A DNA stretch of 64,000 nucleotides from Bradyrhizobium guangzhouense (GTDB lineage Bacteria > Pseudomonadota > Alphaproteobacteria > Rhizobiales > Xanthobacteraceae), in the NCBI RefSeq assembly GCF_004114955.1, contig NZ_CP030053.1:3968001-4032000 (forward strand), written 5' to 3'. Numbering within the stretch: position 1 is the stretch's first letter; each line of letters begins with the position of its first letter. This document shows, piece after piece, positions 1-7,843 of the stretch. A program made the position numbers and the translations under genes. The notes under the pieces are model-generated. The model ran no database searches, was not told the origin of the DNA, and saw nothing but the letters and a program-made list of their open reading frames with translations.

Positions 1-734
1 CCAAGATCGGCGGCCGCGCGCAGATCTTCCGGCGCGATGGAGGAGATGCCTTCGACATACACCGCGCTTTGAGCAACTTTCGTGCCGAAAGCGAGGCTGG
101 CGAGGATCGCGAGCTTCTGCGCGGTGTCGTGACCGTCGACGTCGAAGGACGGGTTGGCCTCGGCATAGCCCAGCCGCTGCGCATCCTTCAGGCACTCGGC
201 AAACGACAGGCCCTCCTGCTCCATCCGGGTCAGGATGTAATTGCAGGTGCCATTGAGGATGCCGTAGACGCGGTTGATGCCGGTTCCGGCAAGACCTTCG
301 CGTAACGTCTTGATGACAGGGATGGCAGCGCCCACGGCTGCCTCGAAATTCAGCGCACCGCCATGCTTCTCGGCCGATTTGGCGAGCTTCAGGCCGTGCC
401 TGGCGAGCAGTGCCTTGTTGGCGGTGACCACAGACTTGCCGGCGTTGAGCGCGGCTTCAACCGCCGAGAGCGCGGGATCGCCGGCGCCGCCCATCAGCTC
501 GACGAAGCAGTCGACCTCGGGATGCGTTGCGAGCGCAAGCGGATCCTTGACCCACTCGACGCCGCGCAGGTCGATACCGCGCTTCTTGGCCTTCGATCGT
601 GCCGTGACGGCGACGACACGGATGCCACGGCCGCTGCGGCCCGCGAGCACGCGCGCCTGCGTTTCAATCAAACGGACAACTTCGGCACCCACGGTGCCGA
701 GCCCCGCTATGCCCACTTTCAGGGGTGCAACCAT
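1..734 (-). CDS. hom: Homoserine dehydrogenase (partial, C-terminus outside window)
   Basis: Reduces aspartate semialdehyde to homoserine with NAD(P)H, the branch point to threonine and methionine, in the cytoplasm. The 244 visible codons begin MVAPLKVGIAGLGTVG, a Rossmann nucleotide-binding start. They continue with the family blocks VVTANKALLA and GILNGTCNYILT and the substrate-domain segment around AEANPSFDVDG. The ATG at 734 is the only in-frame start near the glycine motif. The gene lies 28 bp after the aminotransferase on the same strand, so the two are probably co-transcribed. The catalytic C-terminal part and any ACT domain are beyond base 1. Confidence 0.95.
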   Translation of the reverse strand, partial: MVAPLKVGIAGLGTVGAEVVRLIETQARVLAGRSGRGIRVVAVTARSKAKKRGIDLRGVEWVKDPLALATHPEVDCFVELMGGAGDPALSAVEAALNAGKSVVTANKALLARHGLKLAKSAEKHGGALNFEAAVGAAIPVIKTLREGLAGTGINRVYGILNGTCNYILTRMEQEGLSFAECLKDAQRLGYAEANPSFDVDGHDTAQKLAILASLAFGTKVAQSAVYVEGISSIAPEDLRAAADL

Positions 735-762
735 GATGCTTCAGTGAACCTGCAGAAGAGAA

Positions 763-1995
763 TTAGCGCCTGTTAGCGAGCGGAACGACGTTGTGCAACG
801 TTTCGAGGCCGCTTTCAAGGAAGCGGCGCACGCCGCGCGCGGCCTGCCTGATCCGTTGCTCGTTTTCCACCATGGCGATGCGGACATATCCTTCACCATG
901 CTCGCCGAAGCCGACGCCGGGCGAGACCGCGACGCCTGACTTTTCCACCATCAAAGTCGCGAACTGCATGCTGCCGACGCTGCGGAACGCCTCCGGCAGC
1001 GGCACCCAGGCGAACATCGAGGCCTCCGGCGGCGGAATCTCCCACCCGGCGCGGCCGAACGATTCCACCAGAGCGTCGCGGCGCTTGCGATAGGTGTCGC
1101 GCATCTCCTTGATGCAATCGTCAGGGCCGTTCAGCGCCGCGGTCGCGGCGACCTGCACGGGCGTGAAGGCGCCGTAATCGAGGTAGGATTTGACGCGGGC
1201 AAGCGCCGCGATGACGCGGTCATTGCCGACCGCAAAGCCCATGCGCCAGCCGGCCATCGAATACGTCTTCGACATCGAGGTGAACTCGACGGTGACGTCG
1301 ATCGCGCCGGGCACCTGCAGCACCGAGGGCGGCGGATTGCTCTCGTCGAAATAGACCTCGGCATAAGCAAGATCGGACAGGATCAGGATCTCGTGCTTCT
1401 TCGCAAACGCGACGAGGTCCTTGTAGAAATCGAGGCTCGCGACATAGGCGGTCGGGTTCGAGGGATAGCAGACCACGAGCGCGAGCGGCTTCGGAATCGA
1501 ATGCACGATCGCGCGCTCCACCGCCTCGAAGAATTGCGGCGTCGGCTCCGAGGGCACCGAGCGGATCACGCCGCCCGCCATCAAAAAGCCGAAGGCGTGA
1601 ATCGGATAGCTCGGGTTCGGGCAGAGGATGACGTCGCCGGGCGCGGTGATCGCCTGCGCCACGTTGGCAAAGCCTTCCTTGGAGCCCAGCGTCGCCACCA
1701 CCTGGGTGTCGGGGTTGAGCTTCACGCCGAAGCGGCGCTCGTAATAGGCAGCCTGGGCCCGGCGCAGGCCGGGAATGCCGCGGGAGGCCGAATAGCGGTC
1801 GGTGCGCGGCTTGCCCAACGTCTCCTTGAGCTTCTCCAGCACATGCGGCGGGGCCGGCAGGTCCGGATTGCCCATGCCGAGATCGATGATATCGGCGCCG
1901 GCATTCCGCGCGGCCGCCTTGGCCCGGTTGACCTGCTCGAACACGTAAGGCGGTAGGCGGCGGATGCGGTAAAAATCTTCCATGGGTCCAGACAT
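763..1995 (-). CDS. alaC: Class I/II PLP aminotransferase, AlaC/DapL-like
   Basis: A PLP-dependent fold-type I aminotransferase of about 410 residues. The start MSGPMEDFYRIRRLPPYVF matches the N-terminus typical of the AlaC (glutamate-pyruvate transaminase) subgroup, and MGNPDLPAPPHV is the substrate-loop region. NPSYPIHAFGF, YPSNPTAYVA and SMSKTYSMAGWRMGF follow; the Lys in SMSKTYS is the PLP-binding residue. The reading frame stays open upstream to 2175, but that extension has no family similarity; ATG 1995 or 1983 are the realistic starts. Homologues are often annotated as LL-diaminopimelate aminotransferase. Its position just before hom fits aspartate-family amino acid metabolism, but the substrate cannot be fixed from sequence. 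Confidence 0.85.
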   Translation of the reverse strand: MSGPMEDFYRIRRLPPYVFEQVNRAKAAARNAGADIIDLGMGNPDLPAPPHVLEKLKETLGKPRTDRYSASRGIPGLRRAQAAYYERRFGVKLNPDTQVVATLGSKEGFANVAQAITAPGDVILCPNPSYPIHAFGFLMAGGVIRSVPSEPTPQFFEAVERAIVHSIPKPLALVVCYPSNPTAYVASLDFYKDLVAFAKKHEILILSDLAYAEVYFDESNPPPSVLQVPGAIDVTVEFTSMSKTYSMAGWRMGFAVGNDRVIAALARVKSYLDYGAFTPVQVAATAALNGPDDCIKEMRDTYRKRRDALVESFGRAGWEIPPPEASMFAWVPLPEAFRSVGSMQFATLMVEKSGVAVSPGVGFGEHGEGYVRIAMVENEQRIRQAARGVRRFLESGLETLHNVVPLANRR

Positions 1996-2207
1996 CGGCT
2001 CTTGGGGCTCCGGGCAACCGGTCAGGATAGAATCGAGGGGCCACGACCGCCCCTTCGAGGAGATATCGTCCGACCCACGAAAATCACTCAAAATCAAATA
2101 CTTGGAGCAATTTTCGGCGACAAGGACTGAACTCCTTCGCCCTGACTCTCGGCTGAATTGCAGTCTTTTTAGCACGGAGTGACGGGGGCGCCAGCGATTA
2201 CGCGGCC

Positions 2208-2483
2208 TTATTTGGCATCCTTGGCCGCAACGGCCTGGCGGTCGCGCGCGGCCGCAAGCTCGGCCTCGATCTTGGCGCGTTGATCCGGTGGAATGATTGC
2301 CTGATCGCGATCAGGCGGCAAATCGTGCACCGGCAAATAGCCGGCAGGGTCCTTCGGGTGAGCGGGCGTGTCGGCTGCCGACATATCCGCGAGCTGGCTC
2401 GAACAGCCGCCCAGCATGAAAGCTGCGATCAGCAGCGCACAGCACACGAGCCGCGACTTTTGCAGGTCCCACAACGCAGACAC
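2208..2483 (-). CDS. Small putative lipoprotein, function unknown
   Basis: I do not recognise the family. The frame encodes about 91 residues: a short basic start, a hydrophobic stretch CCALLIAAFMLGGC that ends in a lipobox-like LGGC, then a mature part rich in Asp, Pro and Ala with a charged helical end (KIEAELAAARDRQ). The GTG at 2483 is preserved behind GGGGAA at a good distance; GTG 2498 is an alternative. The frame continues upstream to 3014 only inside the antisense of phaC, which I do not believe. It is divergent from phaC with 253 bp between them. Export and lipid anchoring are inferred from the N-terminus only. Confidence 0.6.
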   Translation of the reverse strand: MSALWDLQKSRLVCCALLIAAFMLGGCSSQLADMSAADTPAHPKDPAGYLPVHDLPPDRDQAIIPPDQRAKIEAELAAARDRQAVAAKDAK

Positions 2484-2672
2484 TTGGGAATTCCCCACCT
2501 TGTCCCAACGCAAGGCTGCCGGCAATCTAACCAACAACCTGCCCAAGCTCAAACCATTGCTGCCCACAAATGGTACGAGCGAGAAATCATCGAAGGCCCA
2601 CAGCACAAGACGTGCCCTGCGATTGTGACAAAAGCAAGAAGCGTTGTCGCAGTGCAGCACATCTTCGCGCCT

Positions 2673-2686
2673 GTTTCGCGCGAAAC
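2673..2686. promoter_or_regulatory. Perfect 14-bp palindrome upstream of phaC
   Basis: GTTTCGCGCGAAAC reads identically on both strands and lies 50 bp before the phaC start, in the region shared with the divergent lipoprotein gene. The position suits an operator. No matching regulator is encoded nearby, and a chance palindrome in GC-rich DNA cannot be excluded. Confidence 0.35.
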
Positions 2687-2736
2687 CATCGAGCTTCGCG
2701 GTGACGAATACAGAATGAATCGTTACTGTCGCCCTT

Positions 2737-4566
2737 ATGAGTATTGCCACGACCGATACGCCCAAGCCCGGCTCAACGTCAGGGACAAAGACTGACACGA
2801 AGTTCGATGCGGAAGCCTTCGCGATGAATGTCGCGCGGGCGATGGAGAGCGGCGGCAAGGCACTTGCCGCGTATCTCAAGCCGCGCGAAACCGGCGAGGT
2901 GCAGGACCGCCCGCCGGCCGAGCTCACCGAGGTCGTCAAGACCTTCACATCGGTCGCCGAATACTGGCTGTCGGACCAGTCGCGTGCATCCGACCTCCAG
3001 ACCAAGCTCGCCAAGGACTACCTCGATCTCTGGGGCGCGGCGGCGCGGCGGATGGCCGGCCAGGAGGCGCAGCCCGCGATCGCGCCCTCGCCGCGCGACA
3101 AGCGCTTCGCAGATCCGGAATGGAAGTCGAACCAGTTCTTCGACTTCGTGATGCAGCTCTATCTGCTCACCAGCAAATGGGCGCAGGAGCTGGTGAACGA
3201 CGCCGAGCTTGATCCGGCGACCCGCCGCAAGGCCGAGTTCTATGTCCAGCAGGTCACCAACGCGATCTCGCCGTCGAACTTCGTGCTGACCAATCCGGAG
3301 GTGCTGCGCGAGACGGTTGCGAGCAGCGGCGAGAACCTGGCGCGCGGCCTGACCATGCTGGCGGAGGACATCGCCGCCGGCAAGGGCATGCTGAAGATCC
3401 GCCAGTCCAACCCGGACAACCTCGTCGTCGGCGTCAACATGGCGACGACGCCGGGCAAGGTGATCTACCAGAACGAGATGATGCAGCTGATCCAGTATTC
3501 TCCGACCACGGAGAAGGTGCTGCGCACGCCCCTGCTGATCGTGCCGCCCTGGATCAACAAGTTCTACATCCTCGATCTCAAGCCGGAGAAATCCTACATC
3601 AAGTGGTGCGTCGATCAGGGCATCACCGTGTTCGTGATCTCGTGGGTCAATCCCGACAAGAAGCTCGGCGCCAAGAGCTGGGAAGACTACATGAAGGAAG
3701 GCCCGCTCACGGCCATGGACGTGATCGAGAAGGTCACCGGGGAGATGAAGGTGCATACGGCCGGCTATTGCGTCGGCGGCACCATGCTCGCGACCACGCT
3801 GGCCTGGCTTGCCGAGAAGCGGCGCCAGCGCGTGACCTCGGCGACGTTCTTCGCGGCCCAGGTCGACTTCACCCATGCCGGCGATCTGCTCGTGTTCGTG
3901 GACGAAGACCAGATCGCCGCGCTGGAGCAGGACATGAAGGCCTCGGGCGTGCTCGAAGGCTCCAAGATGGCGATGGCCTTCAACATGCTGCGCTCCAATG
4001 ACCTGATCTGGTCCTACGTGGTCAGCAACTATCTGAAGGGCCAGCAGCCGAGCGCGTTCGACCTGTTGCACTGGAATTCCGACGCAACGCGGATGACGCA
4101 GGCCAACCATTCCTATTATCTGCGCAACTGCTATCTGGAGAACCGGTTGTCGACCGGCACCATGGTGCTCGACAACACCCTGCTCGATCTCTCCAAGGTC
4201 AAGGTGCCGGTCTACAACCTCGCCACGCGCGAGGACCACATCGCGCCGGCGGAATCGGTGCTGTACGGGTCGCAATTCTTCGGCGGGCCCGTGAAATACG
4301 TGCTGTCGGGCTCGGGCCACATCGCCGGCGTCGTCAATCCGCCCGCCTCCGGCAAGTATCAGTACTGGACCAACGACAACATCAAGAACGTCAGCGTCGC
4401 CGAATGGATGAAGGGCGCGGTGGAGCACAAGGGCTCGTGGTGGCCGGACTGGCGCGAATGGCTCGGCGGGCTCGATCCGGAGGAAGTTCCGGCGCGCAGC
4501 GTCGGAAGCGAAGCGCTGCCGCCGATCGAGGACGCGCCCGGCAGCTATGTCAGGGTTCGTGCGTAG
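2737..4566 (+). CDS. phaC: Class I poly(3-hydroxyalkanoate) synthase PhaC
   Basis: Polymerises (R)-3-hydroxyacyl-CoA into PHA on cytoplasmic granules. The protein has 609 residues, close to the class I norm. An N-terminal PhaC_N domain (conserved SNFVLTNPEVLRET, then LLIVPPWINKFYILDL) is followed by the alpha/beta-hydrolase core. The lipase-like box GYCVGGT places the nucleophile at Cys345. Asp500 in REDHIAP and His528 in GSGHIAGV complete the triad. The first about 90 residues are variable, as in other class I synthases. No phaA, phaB, phaR or phasin is adjacent, so the synthase is separated from the rest of the pathway here. It is monocistronic by spacing. Confidence 0.97.
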   Translation: MSIATTDTPKPGSTSGTKTDTKFDAEAFAMNVARAMESGGKALAAYLKPRETGEVQDRPPAELTEVVKTFTSVAEYWLSDQSRASDLQTKLAKDYLDLWGAAARRMAGQEAQPAIAPSPRDKRFADPEWKSNQFFDFVMQLYLLTSKWAQELVNDAELDPATRRKAEFYVQQVTNAISPSNFVLTNPEVLRETVASSGENLARGLTMLAEDIAAGKGMLKIRQSNPDNLVVGVNMATTPGKVIYQNEMMQLIQYSPTTEKVLRTPLLIVPPWINKFYILDLKPEKSYIKWCVDQGITVFVISWVNPDKKLGAKSWEDYMKEGPLTAMDVIEKVTGEMKVHTAGYCVGGTMLATTLAWLAEKRRQRVTSATFFAAQVDFTHAGDLLVFVDEDQIAALEQDMKASGVLEGSKMAMAFNMLRSNDLIWSYVVSNYLKGQQPSAFDLLHWNSDATRMTQANHSYYLRNCYLENRLSTGTMVLDNTLLDLSKVKVPVYNLATREDHIAPAESVLYGSQFFGGPVKYVLSGSGHIAGVVNPPASGKYQYWTNDNIKNVSVAEWMKGAVEHKGSWWPDWREWLGGLDPEEVPARSVGSEALPPIEDAPGSYVRVRA

Positions 4567-4592
4567 CGCTAGCCTGCGCGTTTTCGTATAAG

Positions 4593-4619
4593 CTCATGGC
4601 ATCCTAACTCATGGCATCG
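4593..4619 (+). repeat. 11-bp direct repeat before the MAPEG gene
   Basis: CTCATGGCATC occurs at 4593-4603 and again at 4609-4619, 16 bp apart, just upstream of the GGAGGGG ribosome-binding site of the next gene. It may be a binding site or simply a small duplication. Confidence 0.4.
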
Positions 4620-4639
4620 ATTTTGGAGGGGACCGGGTT

Positions 4640-5038
4640 ATGACGCGTGAATTGTTCTGGCTGACCTGTACGGTGATCCTGACCGGGATCCTCTGGATTC
4701 CCTACACCATCAACCGCTGCCAGGTTCGCGGGCTCAGCGGCGCCATGGCGAACCCCGCCCGCGGCGACAAGCCTCAGGCCGAATGGGCGAACCGTTTGAT
4801 GTTCGCGCACGACAACGCGGTCGAGAACCTCGTGCTGTTCGCGCCGCTGGTGCTGATCCTGAACGCGATCGACTATTCCTCGAAATGGACGGTGCTCGCC
4901 TGCGTCGTCTATTTCTGGGCGCGGGTCGCGCATCTGATCGTCTACGCGCTCGGCATCCCGGTGTTCCGCACCCTCGCCTTCACCGTCGGCTTCCTGGCAC
5001 AGGCCGTGCTGGCGCTGGCGATCTTCAAGGTTTTTTGA
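4640..5038 (+). CDS. MAPEG-family membrane protein
   Basis: A 132-residue integral membrane protein with about four transmembrane helices (near residues 4-23, 56-75, 80-100 and 110-130). The loop segment around ERFANRLMFAHDNAVENL-like residues (here WANRLMFAHDNAVENLVLFAP) corresponds to the conserved MAPEG motif that in family enzymes contacts glutathione. Bacterial members are poorly characterised; eicosanoid chemistry should not be assumed. The ATG at 4640 follows a strong GGAGGGG Shine-Dalgarno sequence. It is 73 bp after phaC on the same strand and convergent with argC. Confidence 0.82.
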   Translation: MTRELFWLTCTVILTGILWIPYTINRCQVRGLSGAMANPARGDKPQAEWANRLMFAHDNAVENLVLFAPLVLILNAIDYSSKWTVLACVVYFWARVAHLIVYALGIPVFRTLAFTVGFLAQAVLALAIFKVF

Positions 5039-5047
5039 TTTTCTTGT

Positions 5048-5144
5048 CCCGGCCGCGCCACGCGCGAGCCGGGACCCGGAAGGCCACGAAGCAGGAAGCA
5101 TGGGCCCCGGCTCTGCAGCGCACCGCCAAGTGGCGCTGCGCTGC
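5048..5144. repeat. REP-like palindromic intergenic unit
   Basis: Two hairpin-forming segments fill the space between the convergent MAPEG and argC genes. One is CCCGGC...GCCGGG (5048-5074). The other runs from 5115 to 5144, with the arms GCAGCGCACCGCCA and TGGCGCTGCGCTGC. Similar GC-rich palindromes are common between genes in Bradyrhizobium chromosomes. They could also stop transcription from both sides, though there is no T run. Confidence 0.5.
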
Positions 5145-5164
5145 GTCCGGGGCACGACCGTGCC

Positions 5165-6148
5165 CTACTCCTCCGGCAAGCCCAGCATCAGCCGCATGTT
5201 CTGCACGGCCGCACCCGAGGCGCCCTTGCCGAGATTGTCCAGGCGGGCGACCAGCACCGCCTGGTGGTACTTGTCGCTGGCGAAGACGTAGAGCTCGAGC
5301 ATGTTGGTCTCGTTGAGCGCCTCCGGCTCGAGCCGGCCGCCCTTGGTCGCCTCGTTCTGGAGCGGCATCGCCTTGACGTATTTCGAACCGGCATAGCGCT
5401 TGGCGAGCGCGGCCTGAAGGTCGGCACCGCCAGGCTTGCCCGGCAGCGTGTCGAGCTGCAGCGGGATCGAGACCAGCATGCCCTGCCGGTAATTGCCGAC
5501 CGAGGGGATGAAGATCGGCCGCCGCGTCAGGTTCGAATAGAGCTGGAGCTCCGGCAGATGCTTGTGCTCGAAGCCGAGGCCGTAGAGCTCGAACGACGGC
5601 GCGCTGCCGTCCTCGAAACTCGCGATCATCGACTTGCCGCCGCCGGAATAACCGCTCACCGCGTTGACGCTGATGGGATAGTCTGATGGCAACAGGCCGG
5701 CATCGACGATCGGCCGCAGCAGCGCGATGCCGCCGGTCGGATAGCAGCCTGGATTGGAGACCTTCTTCGCGGCCTTGATCTTGCCGGCCTGCTCCGGCGC
5801 CAGCTCCGGAAAACCGTAAGCCCAATCCGGGGCGACCCGGTAGGCGGTCGAGGCGTCCAGCACCTTCGGCCCCGAGGCGCCCATGCTGTCGATCAGAGCC
5901 ACCGTTTCCCTGGCGGCATCGTCAGGCAGGCAGAGGATGACGAGATCCACCTCCTCCATCAGCGCCTTCTTGGCGGCGGGATCCTTGCGCTTGTCGTCGG
6001 CGATCGTCTTGACCACCACATCGTTCTGGAGCTTCAGCCGCTCATTGATGCCGAGCCCGGTGGTGCCGGAGCCACCGTCGACGAAGACGGTGGCGGGCTT
6101 GTTCGCTGCGCCTGATGTCGGCGCTTTCGTTGTCTCCGTGAGGCTCAT
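5165..6148 (-). CDS. argC: N-acetyl-gamma-glutamyl-phosphate reductase (type 2)
   Basis: Third step of arginine synthesis: NADPH-dependent reduction of N-acetylglutamyl phosphate to the semialdehyde. The 327-residue length and the start [18 protein letters not shown] mark the short type 2 form. The active-site Cys135 lies in [10 protein letters not shown], followed by [11 protein letters not shown]. The ATG overlaps the TGA of the upstream paiB-like gene in an ATGA arrangement, so translation is probably coupled and both share a promoter. The Arg-rich leader upstream suggests control by arginine supply. Confidence 0.96.
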   Translation of the reverse strand: MSLTETTKAPTSGAANKPATVFVDGGSGTTGLGINERLKLQNDVVVKTIADDKRKDPAAKKALMEEVDLVILCLPDDAARETVALIDSMGASGPKVLDASTAYRVAPDWAYGFPELAPEQAGKIKAAKKVSNPGCYPTGGIALLRPIVDAGLLPSDYPISVNAVSGYSGGGKSMIASFEDGSAPSFELYGLGFEHKHLPELQLYSNLTRRPIFIPSVGNYRQGMLVSIPLQLDTLPGKPGGADLQAALAKRYAGSKYVKAMPLQNEATKGGRLEPEALNETNMLELYVFASDKYHQAVLVARLDNLGKGASGAAVQNMRLMLGLPEE

Positions 6149-6813
6149 GGTGCGGTCCTTTCGAGCATTTTGGTTTCGTTCGCGAAAGCCTCGGGCCTTG
6201 CGTCCTGCATCAGTTGCGCGATCTCTCTCGCGTCGGCCTGGGCTTGCGCGCCGAGCGCATTGGCGATCGCCACAAAGTCGGCATCCGATTTGTGCTGGTT
6301 GAGCTTGAAGCTGCCTTCGACCTCCTCAACCGTCATGACCAGACCCACGATCCCCTTCTTCATGGCCTCGAGCCGACCTGCCGTCATCTTGCCCGACGTC
6401 CACGGCTTCTTCGGCAACAGCCAGTTCTCGAACTTTTCGCTGAGCGTATCGATTTGGACCGAGAGCTCACCATCCGACAGCAACCGCACTGGCCCGCTCA
6501 GATGCACCGACTGGTAGAGCCAGGTCGGCACCTGATCCGGCGAGACGTACCAGTCAGGGGAGACATAGGCATCCGGGCCGTTGATCGCGAGCAGCCACGA
6601 CGTTGCGCCGTCCGCAAGGTTTACCAGCGGATTGTGACGGGCGACATGAAAGGCCGCCTGCGGCGTGCCGTCGGCCGCATAGGTCAGATAGAACGGCAGC
6701 GGCGAGGCGATCGGCTTGTGGCCATCGAAGGCGCACATCGTGCCGAAACCACGCTCGTCTGCGAATTTCAGGCTTGCGGCGCGATCCGGCTTGAAAAAGG
6801 GTGGCGTGTACAT
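6145..6813 (-). CDS. PaiB-like FMN-binding negative regulator family protein
   Basis: A 222-residue protein of the PaiB / FMN-binding split-barrel family. It starts [17 protein letters not shown], the usual N-terminus of the family, and contains [11 protein letters not shown] and the C-terminal block [21 protein letters not shown]. Bacillus PaiB was described as a repressor of sporulation and protease genes; family members bind flavin or haem-like cofactors, and the role in rhizobia is unknown. It is the first full gene after the leader ORF and overlaps argC by four bases. Its AGGAG site is six bases before the ATG. Regulatory function is inferred from the family name only. Confidence 0.88.
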   Translation of the reverse strand: MYTPPFFKPDRAASLKFADERGFGTMCAFDGHKPIASPLPFYLTYAADGTPQAAFHVARHNPLVNLADGATSWLLAINGPDAYVSPDWYVSPDQVPTWLYQSVHLSGPVRLLSDGELSVQIDTLSEKFENWLLPKKPWTSGKMTAGRLEAMKKGIVGLVMTVEEVEGSFKLNQHKSDADFVAIANALGAQAQADAREIAQLMQDARPEAFANETKMLERTAP

Positions 6814-6841
6814 CGTGGTCTCCTGCTGGGCCTCCTTGGGG

Positions 6842-6912
6842 GCCGCCGGATCAGATCGCGCTGACAGGAGAGAGAATGCCGCGGATCGGGTCCAGCGGCA
6901 AAGACGATGATC
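6842..6912 (-). promoter_or_regulatory. Leader RNA between the Arg leader ORF and paiB-like gene
   Basis: About 100 nt separate the leader stop from the paiB-like start. On the transcript, a GGCGGC block (6847-6842) lies just before the AAGGAGG segment and is complementary to the repeated CGC codons of the leader ORF. The arms GCCGC and GCGGC around 6895 can form a second small hairpin. Mutually exclusive pairings governed by a ribosome stalled at the Arg codons are possible; I see no clear T-run terminator. Confidence 0.35.
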
Positions 6913-6990
6913 TCAAACGCGATCGACCGCCCAAACCGCTAAGCTGCGGCGGCGGCGACGGGCGAACAGGATGGTCGCGGCGTTGATCAT
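6913..6990 (-). CDS. Candidate 25-residue leader peptide with five consecutive arginines
   Basis: The ORF reads MINAATILFARRRRRSLAVW followed by AVDRV and a TGA stop. Its ATG is placed where transcription from the promoter at 6999-7027 should start, so it would be translated leaderless or nearly so. Residues 11-15 are CGT CGC CGC CGC CGC. It precedes the paiB-like/argC operon, and argC makes arginine, which is the logic of an amino-acid attenuator. No homologue is known to me. The alternative is a chance ORF in a GCG-rich stretch. Confidence 0.5.
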   Translation of the reverse strand: MINAATILFARRRRRSLAVWAVDRV

Positions 6991-6998
6991 GGCGCGCG

Positions 6999-7027
6999 GC
7001 TATAAGGCGAGATGCAGTTCCCGTCAA
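6999..7027 (-). promoter_or_regulatory. Sigma-70-type promoter for the Arg leader and paiB-argC operon
   Basis: On the minus strand TTGACG (7027-7022) and TATAGC (7004-6999) are 17 bp apart, a near-consensus housekeeping promoter. It starts only 11 bp after the dedA stop codon. The predicted start of transcription is within a few bases of the leader ATG at 6990. Confidence 0.65.
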
Positions 7028-7038
7028 GGTTCACGGCG

Positions 7039-7569
7039 TCAGATGAGGCGCCAGATCCATTCCAGGATCCTGGCGATGACGTCGCCGAACAGGAGCAGCG
7101 CCGCGGCCCAGACCAGCGCCGAGACGAAATTGGCCGCCTGGAAACTCCAGTACGGCATTTCGAAAATGCCGGCCGCGAGCGGCACGGAGGCGCGCAAGGG
7201 ACCGAAGAAGCGGCCGATGAAGATGCTGGGAACGCCCCAGCTGCGCACGAAGGCCTCGCCCCTGGGCAGGATTTCCGGATAGCGCGAGAGCGGCCACATC
7301 TGCGCGACGTGCTCCTTGTAGCGGTAGCCGAACCAGTAGGAGACCCAGTCGCCGAGGGCAGCCCCAATCGCACCGGCGATCCAGATCGGATAGAAGCTGA
7401 TGCCGCTCGCCCCGATCAGCGCGCCGATGGCGACCAGCGCGCCCCAGGCCGGGATCAGGAGGGAGATGAAAGCCAGCGATTCCCCGAATGCGAGCAGGAA
7501 CACGATCGGGGCAGCCCAGGCCTGATGAAGGCGCACGAAATCGGCCAGTGCGTGCGCAAACTGCTCCAT
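7039..7569 (-). CDS. DedA-family membrane protein
   Basis: A 176-residue DedA/VTT-domain protein, members of which act as inner-membrane lipid (undecaprenyl phosphate or phosphatidylethanolamine) flippases or support membrane homeostasis. Family landmarks are GESLAFISLLIPAWG, the re-entrant GAALGDWVSYWFGYR and the conserved RFFGPLRASVPLAAG with its arginines. Four to five hydrophobic segments are visible. The ATG at 7569 is divergent from parE. The gene is probably monocistronic because a strong promoter follows directly after its stop. Confidence 0.9.
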   Translation of the reverse strand: MEQFAHALADFVRLHQAWAAPIVFLLAFGESLAFISLLIPAWGALVAIGALIGASGISFYPIWIAGAIGAALGDWVSYWFGYRYKEHVAQMWPLSRYPEILPRGEAFVRSWGVPSIFIGRFFGPLRASVPLAAGIFEMPYWSFQAANFVSALVWAAALLLFGDVIARILEWIWRLI

Positions 7570-7638
7570 TCCAAATTAGCCTTCCCGCCCCGCCTCGAGG
7601 TCCTGCCAGATAGAAAAGACTGGTAAGCCAAGGGCTTG

Positions 7639-7655
7639 TGTGACATCAAGTCACA
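7639..7655. promoter_or_regulatory. Palindrome TGTGAC-N5-GTCACA between dedA and parE
   Basis: A perfect 6+5+6 inverted repeat sits in the 274-bp divergent region, 70 bp from the dedA start. It resembles a CRP/FNR-class half-site pair (TGTGA/TCACA), but the spacing of the inner core is 7 rather than 6. It could control either gene. Confidence 0.35.
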
Positions 7656-7843
7656 AAGCCAGGCTTGAAGCGACCGAGGCGTCAAATTGCCGGGACTTGG
7701 CTGGCTTGCGGCGTAAAATTGCCGGCATTAACTCCCACCCACAGCGCCCGGCCTGCCCTACGGTGACCTTTGGTAGCCAGAAGTGGCATAGTCAGGTCAA
7801 CCGATTCGCCGCCTTGCGCGGCCCTCAAAACGCATCAAGATAT

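Noticed and set aside
2779..4428. A 549-codon minus-strand frame inside phaC.
   Set aside because: Antisense shadow of phaC, which keeps its full catalytic triad.
7640..7843. Extra 68 N-terminal codons for parE.
   Set aside because: They contain the control region and palindrome, show no similarity to ParE, and ATG 7844 gives the normal length.
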